Part shown: piece after piece, positions 27,993 to 36,549 of the stretch
Layout: each line of letters begins with the position of its first letter
Numbering within the stretch: position 1 is the first letter of the stretch
Assembly: GCA_001970955.1 (NCBI GenBank)
Contig: MPUH01000406.1
Coordinates: forward strand, 1 to 56,450
From: Stentor coeruleus
Lineage: Eukaryota; Ciliophora; Heterotrichea; Heterotrichida; Stentoridae
Direction: 5' to 3'
DNA length: 56,450 nucleotides
Program-made: the position numbers and the translations under genes
The notes under the pieces: generated by a model
What the model was told of the DNA's origin: nothing
Seen by the model: the letters and a program-made list of their open reading frames with translations, nothing else
Database searches by the model: none

Positions 27993-29921
27993 ATGTTTAT
28001 TTCTAAAGATGATGAAATTTCAGATAAAAGAAGAAGCTGGAAAAATAAGTGGTTACTCAAGCCTGAAGAGTATTTAAGATTTGGTTGGGAAATGTTCGTT
28101 ATGTTTGTGTTGATTTTATTAGGATTTCTTTTACCTTATATCAGTGCATTCGAACCATCCAATACTAATCTATCAAGGTCAATTGATATATTCTCTATCT
28201 GTATTTTTTCAATTGACATTTTAATAAACTTTAACACAGGATTCTATGAAAGAGGGACCCTGATAATGGAGCGAGATAAAATCATCAAAAATTACCTCAC
28301 TTTTTGGTTTTGGCTTGATCTTGTTTCTACTCTACCTATCGACTGGATTCTCGAAACTGCAGGAAGTGTAAGCTCTCAAGCTAGTAAGCTTTTAAAATAC
28401 ATCCGCATCCTCCGCGTACTAAAATTAATCAAACTAATTCGCCTGACCAAGCTCAAACTTATGATAATAAGAATTCAAGATCGAATTTCTAACAAAAAAA
28501 TCCTATCGCTTATAAATGTTTTCAAACTTCTTCTATATTTATTTCTTATAGCACACTTTTTCGCTTGTATCATGTTTTCAGTCAGTTCTGAAAATATGGG
28601 TCCAGACACTTTTGTTGCTGGAATTGTAAATAAATCAGACATGCTTATTATAAACAATAATGATTTGTATGTATCATGCTTATATTGGGCTTTTGTGACA
28701 ATGGCAAGTATTGGTTATGGGGATTATTCTCCAAAGACCTCATACGAGAGGATTTTTGGGGTTATGACAATGATAACGTCAAGTTGTATGTTTGGGTTTA
28801 TAGTCGGGAATATAGGAACAATTGTAGAAAAACATAATGTTAAAGAAAGGCAAAGACGAGATATTTTAGTACAATTAAACATGTATATGAGGAAGCATAA
28901 ATTTAATCCTGATCTAACAAATAAAACAAGAAAATATATAGAATTTGTGTTTTTTCACGACCAGAACACAAATGTTAGAATCAATGACTTGCTGAGTTTG
29001 CTGTCGCAACCCTTGCAAGAAGAAATATTAATGCACACAAACGGCACACTTATTAATAAATGCCCAGTTTTCGACATTTTTACTGACAGTTTTGTCAACA
29101 GGTTCGCCAGGATTCTTGAGTCGAAATTTTTTTCCCCAAACGATTCTATTATAAAAGAAGGCCAAGGGTCTAAAGGTATGTTTTTTATTAACAACGGATT
29201 AATTCTTGTCTATGACAATCTGACTCACTGTAGGATCAAAGAATTATCTGAAGGGAATTTTGTTGGGGAAATCGGGCTTTTTACAAGACAATCCTGTGTC
29301 GCTTCAGTATCAGCTGTGAATTTCGTTGAAACTTTCTGTCTGGGTTTTGGAGATTTTTATAAATTAATCGACTTACATCCTGCTATTAAGCAAACATTAG
29401 AAAATATAAGAGCTAGTTGTATTGAAGGAAATTATCTATCTCTAGGAATAAAATGCTATCTTTGTAGAAAAGTTGGACATATTGCAAGGAATTGCGATGA
29501 GATTATGAATGATGATCGTGTTCGGAGAGACTGGATCAACCGTAAGGAAAACTCAAAATATGTCGTCCCGGATATCCAAAACCCTTTAGTTTATCAAAGA
29601 AAGCCTAGGAAAAAAGTCCATAGAAGGGATTATTCAAGTAAAAATGTTATCGGAGCTAAAAGAAAGCCTAGAGAAATTTTCCCTAAAGTGACATCTTTGG
29701 TAAGAGGAATAGTTGGTTATTTACATAATAAGAAAAACTTAAAAAAAGAACCTGAAGAAAATGTTTTATTTACTGAAGAATCCATGATGAGTAGTTATAC
29801 TATGAACATGTTTAGACATCCTGAATTGGTTTTGAGCTCAGAAGAGAGTTCTGATGAAGCAGAGAGAGTTTCTCTTAATTGTGTAAGAGATAGAAGATTT
29901 GATATGAGACTTATAAGATAA
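27993..29921 (+). CDS. CNG/EAG-type K+ channel with a C-terminal CCHC zinc knuckle
   Basis: 642 residues. S1 lies at ~33-50, and S4 is strongly charged (~134-157: KYIRILRVLKLIKLIRLTKL). The filter SIGYGD at 239-244 predicts K+ selectivity. The CNBD-like fold spans ~350-465 with GEIGLF, but the phosphate-binding Arg position reads Cys (RQSCVASV), so ligand binding is doubtful. After the fold, residues 488-501 read CYLCRKVGHIARNC, a textbook C-x2-C-x4-H-x4-C zinc knuckle of the kind that binds nucleic acids in retroviral and RNA-binding proteins. A basic tail follows. The knuckle distinguishes it from the other channel at 12228. It ends 27 bp before the convergent POLR3K stop. Confidence 0.88.
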   Translation: MFISKDDEISDKRRSWKNKWLLKPEEYLRFGWEMFVMFVLILLGFLLPYISAFEPSNTNLSRSIDIFSICIFSIDILINFNTGFYERGTLIMERDKIIKNYLTFWFWLDLVSTLPIDWILETAGSVSSQASKLLKYIRILRVLKLIKLIRLTKLKLMIIRIQDRISNKKILSLINVFKLLLYLFLIAHFFACIMFSVSSENMGPDTFVAGIVNKSDMLIINNNDLYVSCLYWAFVTMASIGYGDYSPKTSYERIFGVMTMITSSCMFGFIVGNIGTIVEKHNVKERQRRDILVQLNMYMRKHKFNPDLTNKTRKYIEFVFFHDQNTNVRINDLLSLLSQPLQEEILMHTNGTLINKCPVFDIFTDSFVNRFARILESKFFSPNDSIIKEGQGSKGMFFINNGLILVYDNLTHCRIKELSEGNFVGEIGLFTRQSCVASVSAVNFVETFCLGFGDFYKLIDLHPAIKQTLENIRASCIEGNYLSLGIKCYLCRKVGHIARNCDEIMNDDRVRRDWINRKENSKYVVPDIQNPLVYQRKPRKKVHRRDYSSKNVIGAKRKPREIFPKVTSLVRGIVGYLHNKKNLKKEPEENVLFTEESMMSSYTMNMFRHPELVLSSEESSDEAERVSLNCVRDRRFDMRLIR

Positions 29922-29948
29922 TGTAATTTATAACTTATTCATTGAAGA

Positions 29949-30581
29949 TTAGTTTTCATTCCATCGATGAGAACAGGAGACGCATCTGAAAATATGTTGC
30001 TGGCTCGTCTGCTGAACGGATTTGGATCATTTTGAAGTATGCACGGCTTGAAGGGCATTTTGGGCAGATCACATCTAGATTAGATTAGATTAGATTAATA
30101 AATCGTCCCCCGATTAGGGACCAAGTTCCTTTTTTGTAGTTCGCTTTCTTGTTGTTTAAATGCTTTCTATAAAGTTTTTGATTAAGTTGTCAATGTTTTT
30201 TGCTTTTTTCGGTAGTTTTTCTTTAATGATTTTTTCAAATTTTGTGGCAAATCACATTATTTGGTCGACATTGGCCCATTCTTCCGCGCCTCCGAGTACG
30301 TCATCAACAGGTTTTCTTTGCAATTCAATTCTTTTGCTAACTTTATTTCTTATCCTAAGTATAAATTATATTGAAAATCTTAAAAAATAATCAGTTTATA
30401 TGATTAACTTACTTGATGAATTGTATAAGCTTTTTATATACACCTACTAGAAAAATTTTAAACTCAGGATTTTCAAATAAACTATCCTAAAAACATAAGG
30501 ACAGCTTTTACAGAAAAACTGGGTCGCTGTGATTTTCTGTTCGACAAGCAAACAGTTTGCGCAAGTAGGACAGAACATCAT
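29949..30581 (-). CDS. POLR3K: RNA polymerase III subunit RPC10/C11 (POLR3K), split by two insertions and one frameshift
   Basis: Three segments, 30581-30483, 30350-30258 and 30075-29949, encode consecutive parts of the TFIIS-like Pol III subunit used in RNA cleavage, termination and re-initiation. Segment 1 is the N-ribbon (MMFCPTCANCLLVEQ, FFCKSCPYVFRI). Segment 2 is the linker (KPVDDVLGGAEEWANVDQ; human KEVDDVLGGAAAWENVD). Segment 3 is the C-ribbon with the catalytic hairpin (CPKCPSSRAYF, IRSADEP; human SCPKCEHPRAYF, TRSADEP) and final CVSCSHRW zinc pair. Joined, they make 105 residues (human 108) with no gap at either junction. The intervening 132 and 182 bp contain stops. One extra base in the AAAA run 29989-29992 must also be ignored to read the last zinc pair. 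Gene identity is certain, but whether this copy is functional is open. Confidence 0.88.
30076..30257 (-). other. 182-bp TA-bounded, IES-like insertion in POLR3K
   Basis: TA dinucleotides stand at 30076-30077 and 30258-30259. Deleting one TA and the interior joins ...WANVDQ-I to DVICPKC with the family length exactly. No GT-AG pair gives this product, and 182 is not a multiple of three. Inside are (GATTA)n at 30077-30096 and a 5-bp hairpin GTCCC/GGGAC at 30105-30121. On the minus strand a short frame FEKIIKEKLPKKAKNID ends in a stop, possibly by chance. Interpretation as an unexcised internal eliminated sequence or MITE is inference. Confidence 0.65.
30351..30482 (-). other. 132-bp insertion in POLR3K with 8-bp direct repeats (IES- or MITE-like)
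   Basis: The octamer TTAGGATA (minus strand) flanks it at 30483-30490 and 30351-30358. Deleting one repeat copy plus the interior gives CPYVFRI-RNKV, gapless against the human CPYVHNITRKV. The repeat also contains TA. The inner ends share TTGAAAATC in inverted orientation, offset by about 7 nt, suggesting decayed terminal inverted repeats. An exact GT-AG splice is impossible at this junction. Confidence 0.65.
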
Positions 30582-30597
30582 TTTATTATATATAAAT
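30582..30597. promoter_or_regulatory. 16-bp divergent intergenic region
   Basis: Only 16 bp (TTTATTATATATAAAT) separate the POLR3K ATG (30581, minus) from the ATG of the small coiled-coil gene (30598, plus). The near-palindromic TATATATA core may serve both directions. That it is a promoter is inferred from position alone. Confidence 0.4.
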
Positions 30598-31029
30598 ATG
30601 CGAGTTGGAAGGTTTACTGTGACAAATCTCAATGAGTCAGCAAAATCAGACAAATCAAATGAAGGGCGAATTTCAATTAACCCTGAAGACTCTGTGGAAA
30701 CTATAAGTAAGCTTGCTAAAGACACTAAAGAAAACAAGGAAATGCAAACTTCACTTTTGAAAAGCACACATAAAGAAGTGCCTCCTGCTCCTTTACAGAA
30801 ACAAATTGATATACAAGACTCTTTAGATTCAAATGTATTGGAAATTTAGTATAATAACCTTGTGGCAACACATCAACAATTTTTACTTGATTATTTGGTT
30901 AAAGATACACAGAGACAGGAACAAATACAAAATATTATTAAAGAAATACTAGAACTCTATGATAAAAATGCTAGACTGGAGATAGAAAATTATCATATGA
31001 AAGAAATACTTAATAGAAGAAAAGGTTAG
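30598..31029 (+). CDS. small coiled-coil protein, one 15-nt intron
   Basis: Exons 30598-30834 and 30850-31029 give 138 residues: MRVGRFTVTNLNESAKSDKS..., a disordered Ser/Lys/Glu-rich first half, then a C-terminal helix (DYLVKDTQRQEQIQNIIKE, ELYDKNARLEIENYHMKEI) with coiled-coil character. Without splicing, the frame stops at TAG 30847-30849, the 3' end of the intron. The ATG at 30598 is preferred over an upstream in-frame codon because that would run into POLR3K. It shares a 16-bp divergent spacer with POLR3K. No family recognised. Confidence 0.75.
30835..30849 (+). other. 15-nt intron in the small coiled-coil gene
   Basis: GTATTGGAAATTTAG with A at position 10, length a multiple of three, and its last three bases are an in-frame stop. 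Removal joins ...LDSN to YNNLVATHQQF in the same frame. Confidence 0.85.
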
Positions 31030-31637
31030 TTTTTAAAATATAAGCATTTAAATTAGTTAAAACTTATAGGATTTATAAGGAGTTTACTATTTTATCATAT
31101 ATTTTTTTTAAGTAAAACGATATTAGGGTTTAGATAATGAACCAATTATAAATATCTTAAATATGATTAAATAGCATAAATAAACTAAATTTTTTTTCTT
31201 CAAAAATTTACCCCTCTCTTTATATTCTCAGCATGATAAGCCTTATCAATAATCTTCTAATTTTATATTTTAGACTATTATATCCAAAGAAATTATGCAA
31301 TTGGCTTATAAATTTAATCTATATAGTAACTAAATATATTTTGAATATTTTATGAAATTGCTTAATATACTTTTTGATTAAAAAGATTACCGCAAGAAAT
31401 AATGTTGGCCATCTTCCCAATTCTATGATTTGAAATTTTTGTTATAAAAATCAACCTTTCATCATATAATTACAATCATAAACAATTTATTCGATATCAA
31501 AAAGCTTTCGATTTTGTTATATTTTCATGATTAGCATTGATTGTCATCCCTAATAACACTCAAATAATGTAAAAAATATTATTTTGATTATTTATGATCA
31601 GTTGATAAGAAATATTTTTAACTTTGTTTCCATTTAT
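31030..31637. other. intergenic, AT-rich
   Basis: Upstream flank of PPOX on the same strand as the preceding gene. No gene or repeat seen. Confidence 0.6.
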
Positions 31638-33041
31638 ATGCAGAGAGTGGCAATTATCGGAGGTGGAATCTCTGGACTCTCAGCTGGGTTCTATGCAAAG
31701 AAATTTAACCCAATTATCAATTTGCATATATACGAAGGTAATAAAATAGGAGGGTGGATACAAACTACGCAGAAAAATGGGTTTATTACTGAAAATGGGC
31801 CAAGAAACTTTAGATTTAATTCAAAAGTTGTCCCATTACTTAATATTGTTAATGATATTGGAATTATTGATCAGGTTTTATGTGCTGATACTCAAGACTC
31901 ACAGATGCAGATTAGGACAAAGGGGGAATTTATTGATGTTATGCCTTCGGGAAATATGAAGGTACTCAAAGTGTTATTGAATTTCCCATTATATAGGCGG
32001 GTGATTTTTAGTAACCTTTTTAGCAACCTTTTTAGAAAGTCAAAAGAAAAAGAAGTTATTACCCAAGAATATGATTTAAGCCTAAAAGACTTTATAGAAA
32101 AATTTATCTACTTCTCTAATGAAGAAGACAAAGATTTCATAGTCAACATCCTTACTGATTCCTTTGTTCAAGGCATCTATTTTGGGGACATTTCCAAGCT
32201 CTCAGCTCGTTTTTGTTATCCATTCTCACAAATTTTCAAAAAAAGCCTCCAAATAAAATTTGAAAACCATAGTCTTATGAACGATATCGAAACAAGTTCT
32301 GATGATATTTTAGACCTCGTCAACCAGGCAAGCCAAAAAAATTCTAATTGCATGAATTTTGTTGGGGGAATGACGGTTTTACCTAATGCTATTTATCGTC
32401 ATTTAAATCGTCAAAAAAACTTCAAATTAATCAAAGAAACCGTACAAAGCATAGAAATAAAAGACAATAAACCACTTTTAAACACAGAAAGTGGGAGTTT
32501 TGAATATGATCATGTCATATCCACAGTCCCAGCTAAAAGTTTGAAGAAAATTCTAGGTGGGAAAATCCCTGAAATCGGGCAAATTTGTGATAAAATTCCC
32601 CACAACTCACTGAAAAACGTTAGTCTAGGCTTTGAAAACCTTAATGTTAAAGGTGCAGGATATATAATCCCAAGCAGAGAACAAAATGCTATATCTAGTG
32701 TACTTTTTGACTCATGTTCATTCCCATATTTGCGTAATACTGTATCTCTTATGGGACCTTTAACAAGCCCAACAGAGAAAATGATTGAAGATTTCATAAC
32801 ACACACAGGGACCAAAGAGCAGATAATCCATACAAATGTAGTCGAATGCATTGAAGCTTTACCTCAATATAATGTCAAACATCATTTACTAATAGAAGAA
32901 GTTCAAAAACTATCTCCATCTTGGCTTTCAGTCTCAGGGCAAAGTTTTTACCTAAGTGGCATACAAAATTGTATAATTCAATCACGAGACCTTGTAAGCA
33001 AGCTTTTTTTAGACAAAGTTTTGAAAAACCCTTTACTATAA
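31638..33041 (+). CDS. PPOX: protoporphyrinogen oxidase
   Basis: 467 residues from the ATG at 31638. An 18-codon upstream extension begins with TTG and is rejected, because family members start a few residues before the FAD motif. PPOX is the FAD enzyme that oxidises protoporphyrinogen IX to protoporphyrin IX in haem synthesis. Seen: Rossmann motif VAIIGGGISGLSAGFYA, the ENGPRNFR loop (human ELGPRGIR), a mid-region GGMTVLPNAI, the DHVISTVPA strand, GYIIPSREQNAISSVLFDS (human GHLVPSSED...GIVYDS), LPQYNVKHH near the end (human IPQYTLGHW) and the FAD-closing LSGIQNCIIQS. No mitochondrial presequence is obvious. Length matches human PPOX (477). The stop is 10 bp from the convergent DHHC gene. Confidence 0.92.
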   Translation: MQRVAIIGGGISGLSAGFYAKKFNPIINLHIYEGNKIGGWIQTTQKNGFITENGPRNFRFNSKVVPLLNIVNDIGIIDQVLCADTQDSQMQIRTKGEFIDVMPSGNMKVLKVLLNFPLYRRVIFSNLFSNLFRKSKEKEVITQEYDLSLKDFIEKFIYFSNEEDKDFIVNILTDSFVQGIYFGDISKLSARFCYPFSQIFKKSLQIKFENHSLMNDIETSSDDILDLVNQASQKNSNCMNFVGGMTVLPNAIYRHLNRQKNFKLIKETVQSIEIKDNKPLLNTESGSFEYDHVISTVPAKSLKKILGGKIPEIGQICDKIPHNSLKNVSLGFENLNVKGAGYIIPSREQNAISSVLFDSCSFPYLRNTVSLMGPLTSPTEKMIEDFITHTGTKEQIIHTNVVECIEALPQYNVKHHLLIEEVQKLSPSWLSVSGQSFYLSGIQNCIIQSRDLVSKLFLDKVLKNPLL

Positions 33042-33051
33042 GGTTAACCTA

Positions 33052-34030
33052 TTAGCTAGTAATTGTAGGTTTTTTTGTAATATGCCAGATCGTGTAAGCG
33101 TCTGGGTACTTTTTGCAGCAGTAGTAGTAAATGTTTGAAAAGACCCCATTGCTGAAAGGACTTCCAGATTTTTTTGAAAATATTTTCATGTAGCTGATTT
33201 TCTCCCATGAAACGTTCTCCCATGTTGTTTGATTAGCCATAGCTAGATATGTATGATACCCTAGCAAGCAAGTGACCATGATGATAAAAAAACCCAAAAT
33301 TATCATGATAGGGAGCTTGACCCAGTTGTCTATTATCCATTGCCAACCGTCTTTATCTGACACGCTTTCTACAACTAGCCATGCAGAAACCCAAAGCAAA
33401 ATGCATTCAAAAAACAGATACCACCAAAAATAAAATCGGTTCTTTTCACCTATGCACAAACCGATCCAAGGACAATGATGGTCATGCACAGCAACACATT
33501 TACCGCATTCTCGACAATGTTTAGCTCTCAGGGGCTGTTCCAAGCAACAAACTGTACAAAACCTTGTTTCAATCATAAAAACTTCCTCTTTCTCTTCCTC
33601 AACTACAGGAATTTGGATCTGAACTTTATTTTTTTCTTTCAGAAGCTGGCCATTCATATCAGGGCCACTATTTTCTTCACCTGCCCGGTCACTTTCCTCA
33701 ATTTCATGATCATCATTTTCTGTGCTCACATGTTTATGGTGCATATTCTCAGCCCTGCTTACCGTAACTTCAGCATTGTTCTCTTTAGCCACTAACTCTT
33801 CTAAAGGTTGCTCAATAAATCCTGGCTTTCGATAAGCTACATTAAAATAAACGAGCATAACTAAAATCAAAAGAAACCTAAAATAAATATTACCAGTATA
33901 GTAAAGAGTAAAGAGACAACTCATGTAAAGGAGGGTAGAGATAGTTGATAAGCTGTGTGATAGACACGTGGAGAAATGTGATTAGTAATGGCGCTTTGGA
34001 CTCTAAGTAAGTTTTACTATTCCAGTACAT
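33052..34030 (-). CDS. DHHC-type protein palmitoyltransferase, one 16-nt intron
   Basis: Exons 34030-33894 and 33877-33052 give 320 residues. The intact catalytic cysteine-rich domain reads [18 protein letters not shown] and then [18 protein letters not shown]. It forms a palmitoyl-Cys intermediate and S-acylates membrane proteins. Splicing in the first exon restores a four-helix topology. TM1 is [20 protein letters not shown]2 is LYSLLYW joined to [11 protein letters not shown], and TM3/TM4 flank the end ([33 protein letters not shown]). The TTWE motif (residues [10 protein letters not shown]) is present. A long acidic loop separates TM2 from the DHHC domain. The ATG at 34030 overlaps the stop of the UBA gene by one base (TAATG). 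The unspliced frame, starting at 33924, would lack TM1. Confidence 0.9.
33878..33893 (-). other. 16-nt intron in the DHHC gene
   Basis: GTAATATTTATTTTAG, with A at position 10. Removal joins frame-shifted exons, completes the codon TGG (Trp46) and makes a coding length divisible by three (963 nt). Confidence 0.85.
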
Positions 34031-34332
34031 TATGATTTAAATATAATATCTAAAGCTCGTTCTATTGTATTTGTTGCCCCTGCCGCCCAAATTGCTGTTT
34101 CTTCGTCGATCTCGTAGGTGCTGATGAGCTCATTTATGATTTCTTGCTTGGATAATACTGGTGATGGCCTTGGGAATTGAACTTTAGATTGGGATCTGAT
34201 TGGGCTCGCTGGCTGCTTAACTTTGACTGAGATTTTTACCCCTTTTTTCCCAAGTCTTAAAATGTGCTCCATGGCTTCGGCGAAGTTCCCATCGTTTATG
34301 CAGTTTTCAAGGCCTCTTATGTTCTCAGACAT
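34030..34332 (-). CDS. small UBA-like domain protein
   Basis: 100 residues. The C-terminal ~40 (SKQEIINELISTYEIDEETAIWAAGATNTIERALDII) have the three-helix pattern of a UBA domain, with A-x-x-A-A-x-x-A-T and a closing A-L-D-I-I, typical for ubiquitin binding. The N-terminal half (LENCINDGNFAEAMEHILRL) forms another predicted helix pair, then a Pro/Ser linker. The stop TAA at 34030-34032 shares its last base with the ATG of the DHHC gene. A fusion of the two would need a frame change that no 15/16-nt intron here provides, so they are annotated separately. Function beyond ubiquitin binding is unknown. Confidence 0.65.
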   Translation of the reverse strand: MSENIRGLENCINDGNFAEAMEHILRLGKKGVKISVKVKQPASPIRSQSKVQFPRPSPVLSKQEIINELISTYEIDEETAIWAAGATNTIERALDIIFKS

Positions 34333-34851
34333 ATTTTTAATTATAGCTTGAGTAAGGTTATATGAAAAATATTTTTATAGGATGAAGCTATTGTTTTTGA
34401 GAAAAAGGATAGAAAAGAGTATAGGCTTAGGAATGAAAATGAAAAAATGTGAGTTTGTAGATTTTAGGATAGTAATAATAATAAATAATTAGATTTTAGA
34501 AATGAAATGATTATGAAGAATTGATTTTAAAAACGTAGGCTTGAAGACATTTTATTTAAATATAAAGATTTTTAGATATATTGCTGATATGAGCAAATGC
34601 TCTAATGAATTTTGATTATATCCAATATTTTATATAAATCATTTTCGGGGGAATGATTTTATCACTAATTTTACAGTCTAATTCATAAAATTATTTGAAA
34701 CCTTATTACTTACCACTTTTATTTTTTAATATAATACCAAACTCGAAATCAGTATTTATTATAATATAAAAAGCATAAATAACTCTAAATCTTAAAATAA
34801 TATTTTGTCATCTCAAAAAACCACAAAGAAATGGAAAAAACATCACATCTA
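34333..34851. other. intergenic, AT-rich
   Basis: Spacer between two minus-strand genes. Nothing recognisable. Confidence 0.6.
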
Positions 34852-35700
34852 TTAAATATAATTAAGTGAATCATCAGGTATAGATTTATATCCAGTTGTC
34901 TTCGAAGCGTGGCTCTTATTATTCTTAGGCTTAAAAGGGTCTGACCGTGCTGCAGGTGGCACAGGAGTTGTTCTAAACTGACTCAAAGCCGGAGTGCAGC
35001 ACTGTGGCGTATAAGCCGCCATATTGCCTCTTTTTTTAATCAAATGTAAAATGGGCTTCAAAACAGGAGTCTTAATTTTAACCCCATCAACAACCGTTGT
35101 CTCAGGTACTATCAAAATCTGTGTTCTAGGCCATTCTTCCATATGAATATCAACAGCTTCATCCTCTTCTTCAAAATTCTGTGAAAAAATAGTCCAATCT
35201 TCTAATTGCGATACTAAACAAGCTTCTTTTAAACTACTGATAATTAAAACTGTCAATATCAAGCCACTTATTGCACATGTTAAAATCAAAGCTATAGTAT
35301 AACCTTTTTCTTCACTCCCTGAATTTGTTGACAAATACCTATCAGCTAGTAAATATACTATAATAAACAGGACAATGACAATTGCTGAGAGAACTGGAAC
35401 GAAAAGACAAGAATTTAATCCTGTTGTGCATGATTGTTTAGGCTTACATTTACGTTTCATTTTGAATTCCATAGAAAAAGGCATTTTACAGAGCTCGCAA
35501 CAGGATTTAGCTAGATCTTCAGAGTGAGAAACAAGCCAGGTCTTAAGACACTCTTCGTGGATATAACGGATTGTCCCTGAGCATTTACAAGGGGACAAAA
35601 GAGGACTATCTAATGCTTCGGATTCCATGCATATTCGGCATGATCTGTTTAAAGTTATTTCAGCTTCTTGGGCTAGTGGTGCTATTTTTGAAATGTCCAT
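34852..35700 (-). CDS. MARCH-type (RING-CH) membrane E3 ubiquitin ligase
   Basis: 282 residues. The RING-CH finger is at ~21-75: [20 protein letters not shown], then HEECLKTWL and CCELC, giving the C4HC3 order that separates MARCH proteins from RING-H2. [16 protein letters not shown] is the classic MARCH wording. Two transmembrane helices follow (~105-125, [16 protein letters not shown]; ~145-165, [20 protein letters not shown]), as in MARCH ligases that ubiquitinate other membrane proteins. The cytosolic tail ends in a Pro/Ser/Lys-rich disordered region. It is the second membrane-bound RING ligase in the window, after the EGF/RING-H2 protein. Confidence 0.9.
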   Translation of the reverse strand: MDISKIAPLAQEAEITLNRSCRICMESEALDSPLLSPCKCSGTIRYIHEECLKTWLVSHSEDLAKSCCELCKMPFSMEFKMKRKCKPKQSCTTGLNSCLFVPVLSAIVIVLFIIVYLLADRYLSTNSGSEEKGYTIALILTCAISGLILTVLIISSLKEACLVSQLEDWTIFSQNFEEEDEAVDIHMEEWPRTQILIVPETTVVDGVKIKTPVLKPILHLIKKRGNMAAYTPQCCTPALSQFRTTPVPPAARSDPFKPKNNKSHASKTTGYKSIPDDSLNYI

Positions 35701-36545
35701 ATTATATTTTTTGGTGGGCTAGATTATTGGGATGAGATTCTGAGGTTTAGGATTTTGGATAATGTTGAAGTATATGTATTATAAGTTGAATATCGATTTT
35801 GGTTGAATTATGTTGATGATTAGATTAAATTTCTGGATTAATTTTTTTGTCATTGATGAAGATGATTATTATAAGAAAAACTTTAACGCATAAATGATAC
35901 ATAAGAAAATTGTTTGGAGAAATTTATGGTGAATTTTAAGTAATTAATTTATATCTACCTGCTTATTGCAAAAATTATATAGCGACTTTAAGTTTGGTTT
36001 AGACTTTAAAATAAATAACAATTTAATGATAATTAGAGATATTTAACACATTAATGATACTTATGTAATTTGTATTATTTATAGATATTTAATGTCATTA
36101 AATGATGCTAAATGCAATCATATTGTTTAATGAATATGTGAATATACCATAAAGATGATTTAATCGAAATCAAATGCTATTTTTTTAATCATTTTATGGC
36201 ATTCCGTAAGCATTATGATTATATTTTGAAAGCAAACTATATAACTTCTAATTGCATGAAATATTACTGTATAGCACTTAATTTTGAATTTATAATAAAA
36301 AGTAAGTTAAAAAGCAAGATTAAAAAATTGGTAATTTAATAGGATTTGTTGCAGTATACGATAATAAAAACTCTCACATAAGTGATAATAATTATCGCCT
36401 GCTTAGTTTAACTGCATTCAATTTTTAATGCTAAATTTTAATATCTTCATTTTCCTGAGATAGCATCAAGAAAATTTTACCATAAGATGCTTTTATTAGA
36501 TTTTCTCCAGATTTATTCAATCAAATAAGGAGTAACTTTGAAATT
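35701..36545. other. intergenic, AT-rich
   Basis: Very AT-rich, no gene seen. It borders the transposase relic on one side and the MARCH gene's 5' end on the other. Confidence 0.55.
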
Positions 36546-36549
36546 TCTA

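Noticed and set aside
30160..30390. 76-codon plus-strand frame.
   Set aside because: It overlaps the middle POLR3K segment and insertion 2 in antisense and is Phe/Leu/Ser-rich shadow sequence.
30258..30482. The POLR3K insertions as ordinary long introns.
   Set aside because: No GT...AG pair gives the family-length protein, and confirmed introns here are 15-16 nt.
31584..31637. 18-codon N-terminal extension of PPOX.
   Set aside because: It starts at TTG, and family members start directly before the FAD-binding motif, at the ATG at 31638.
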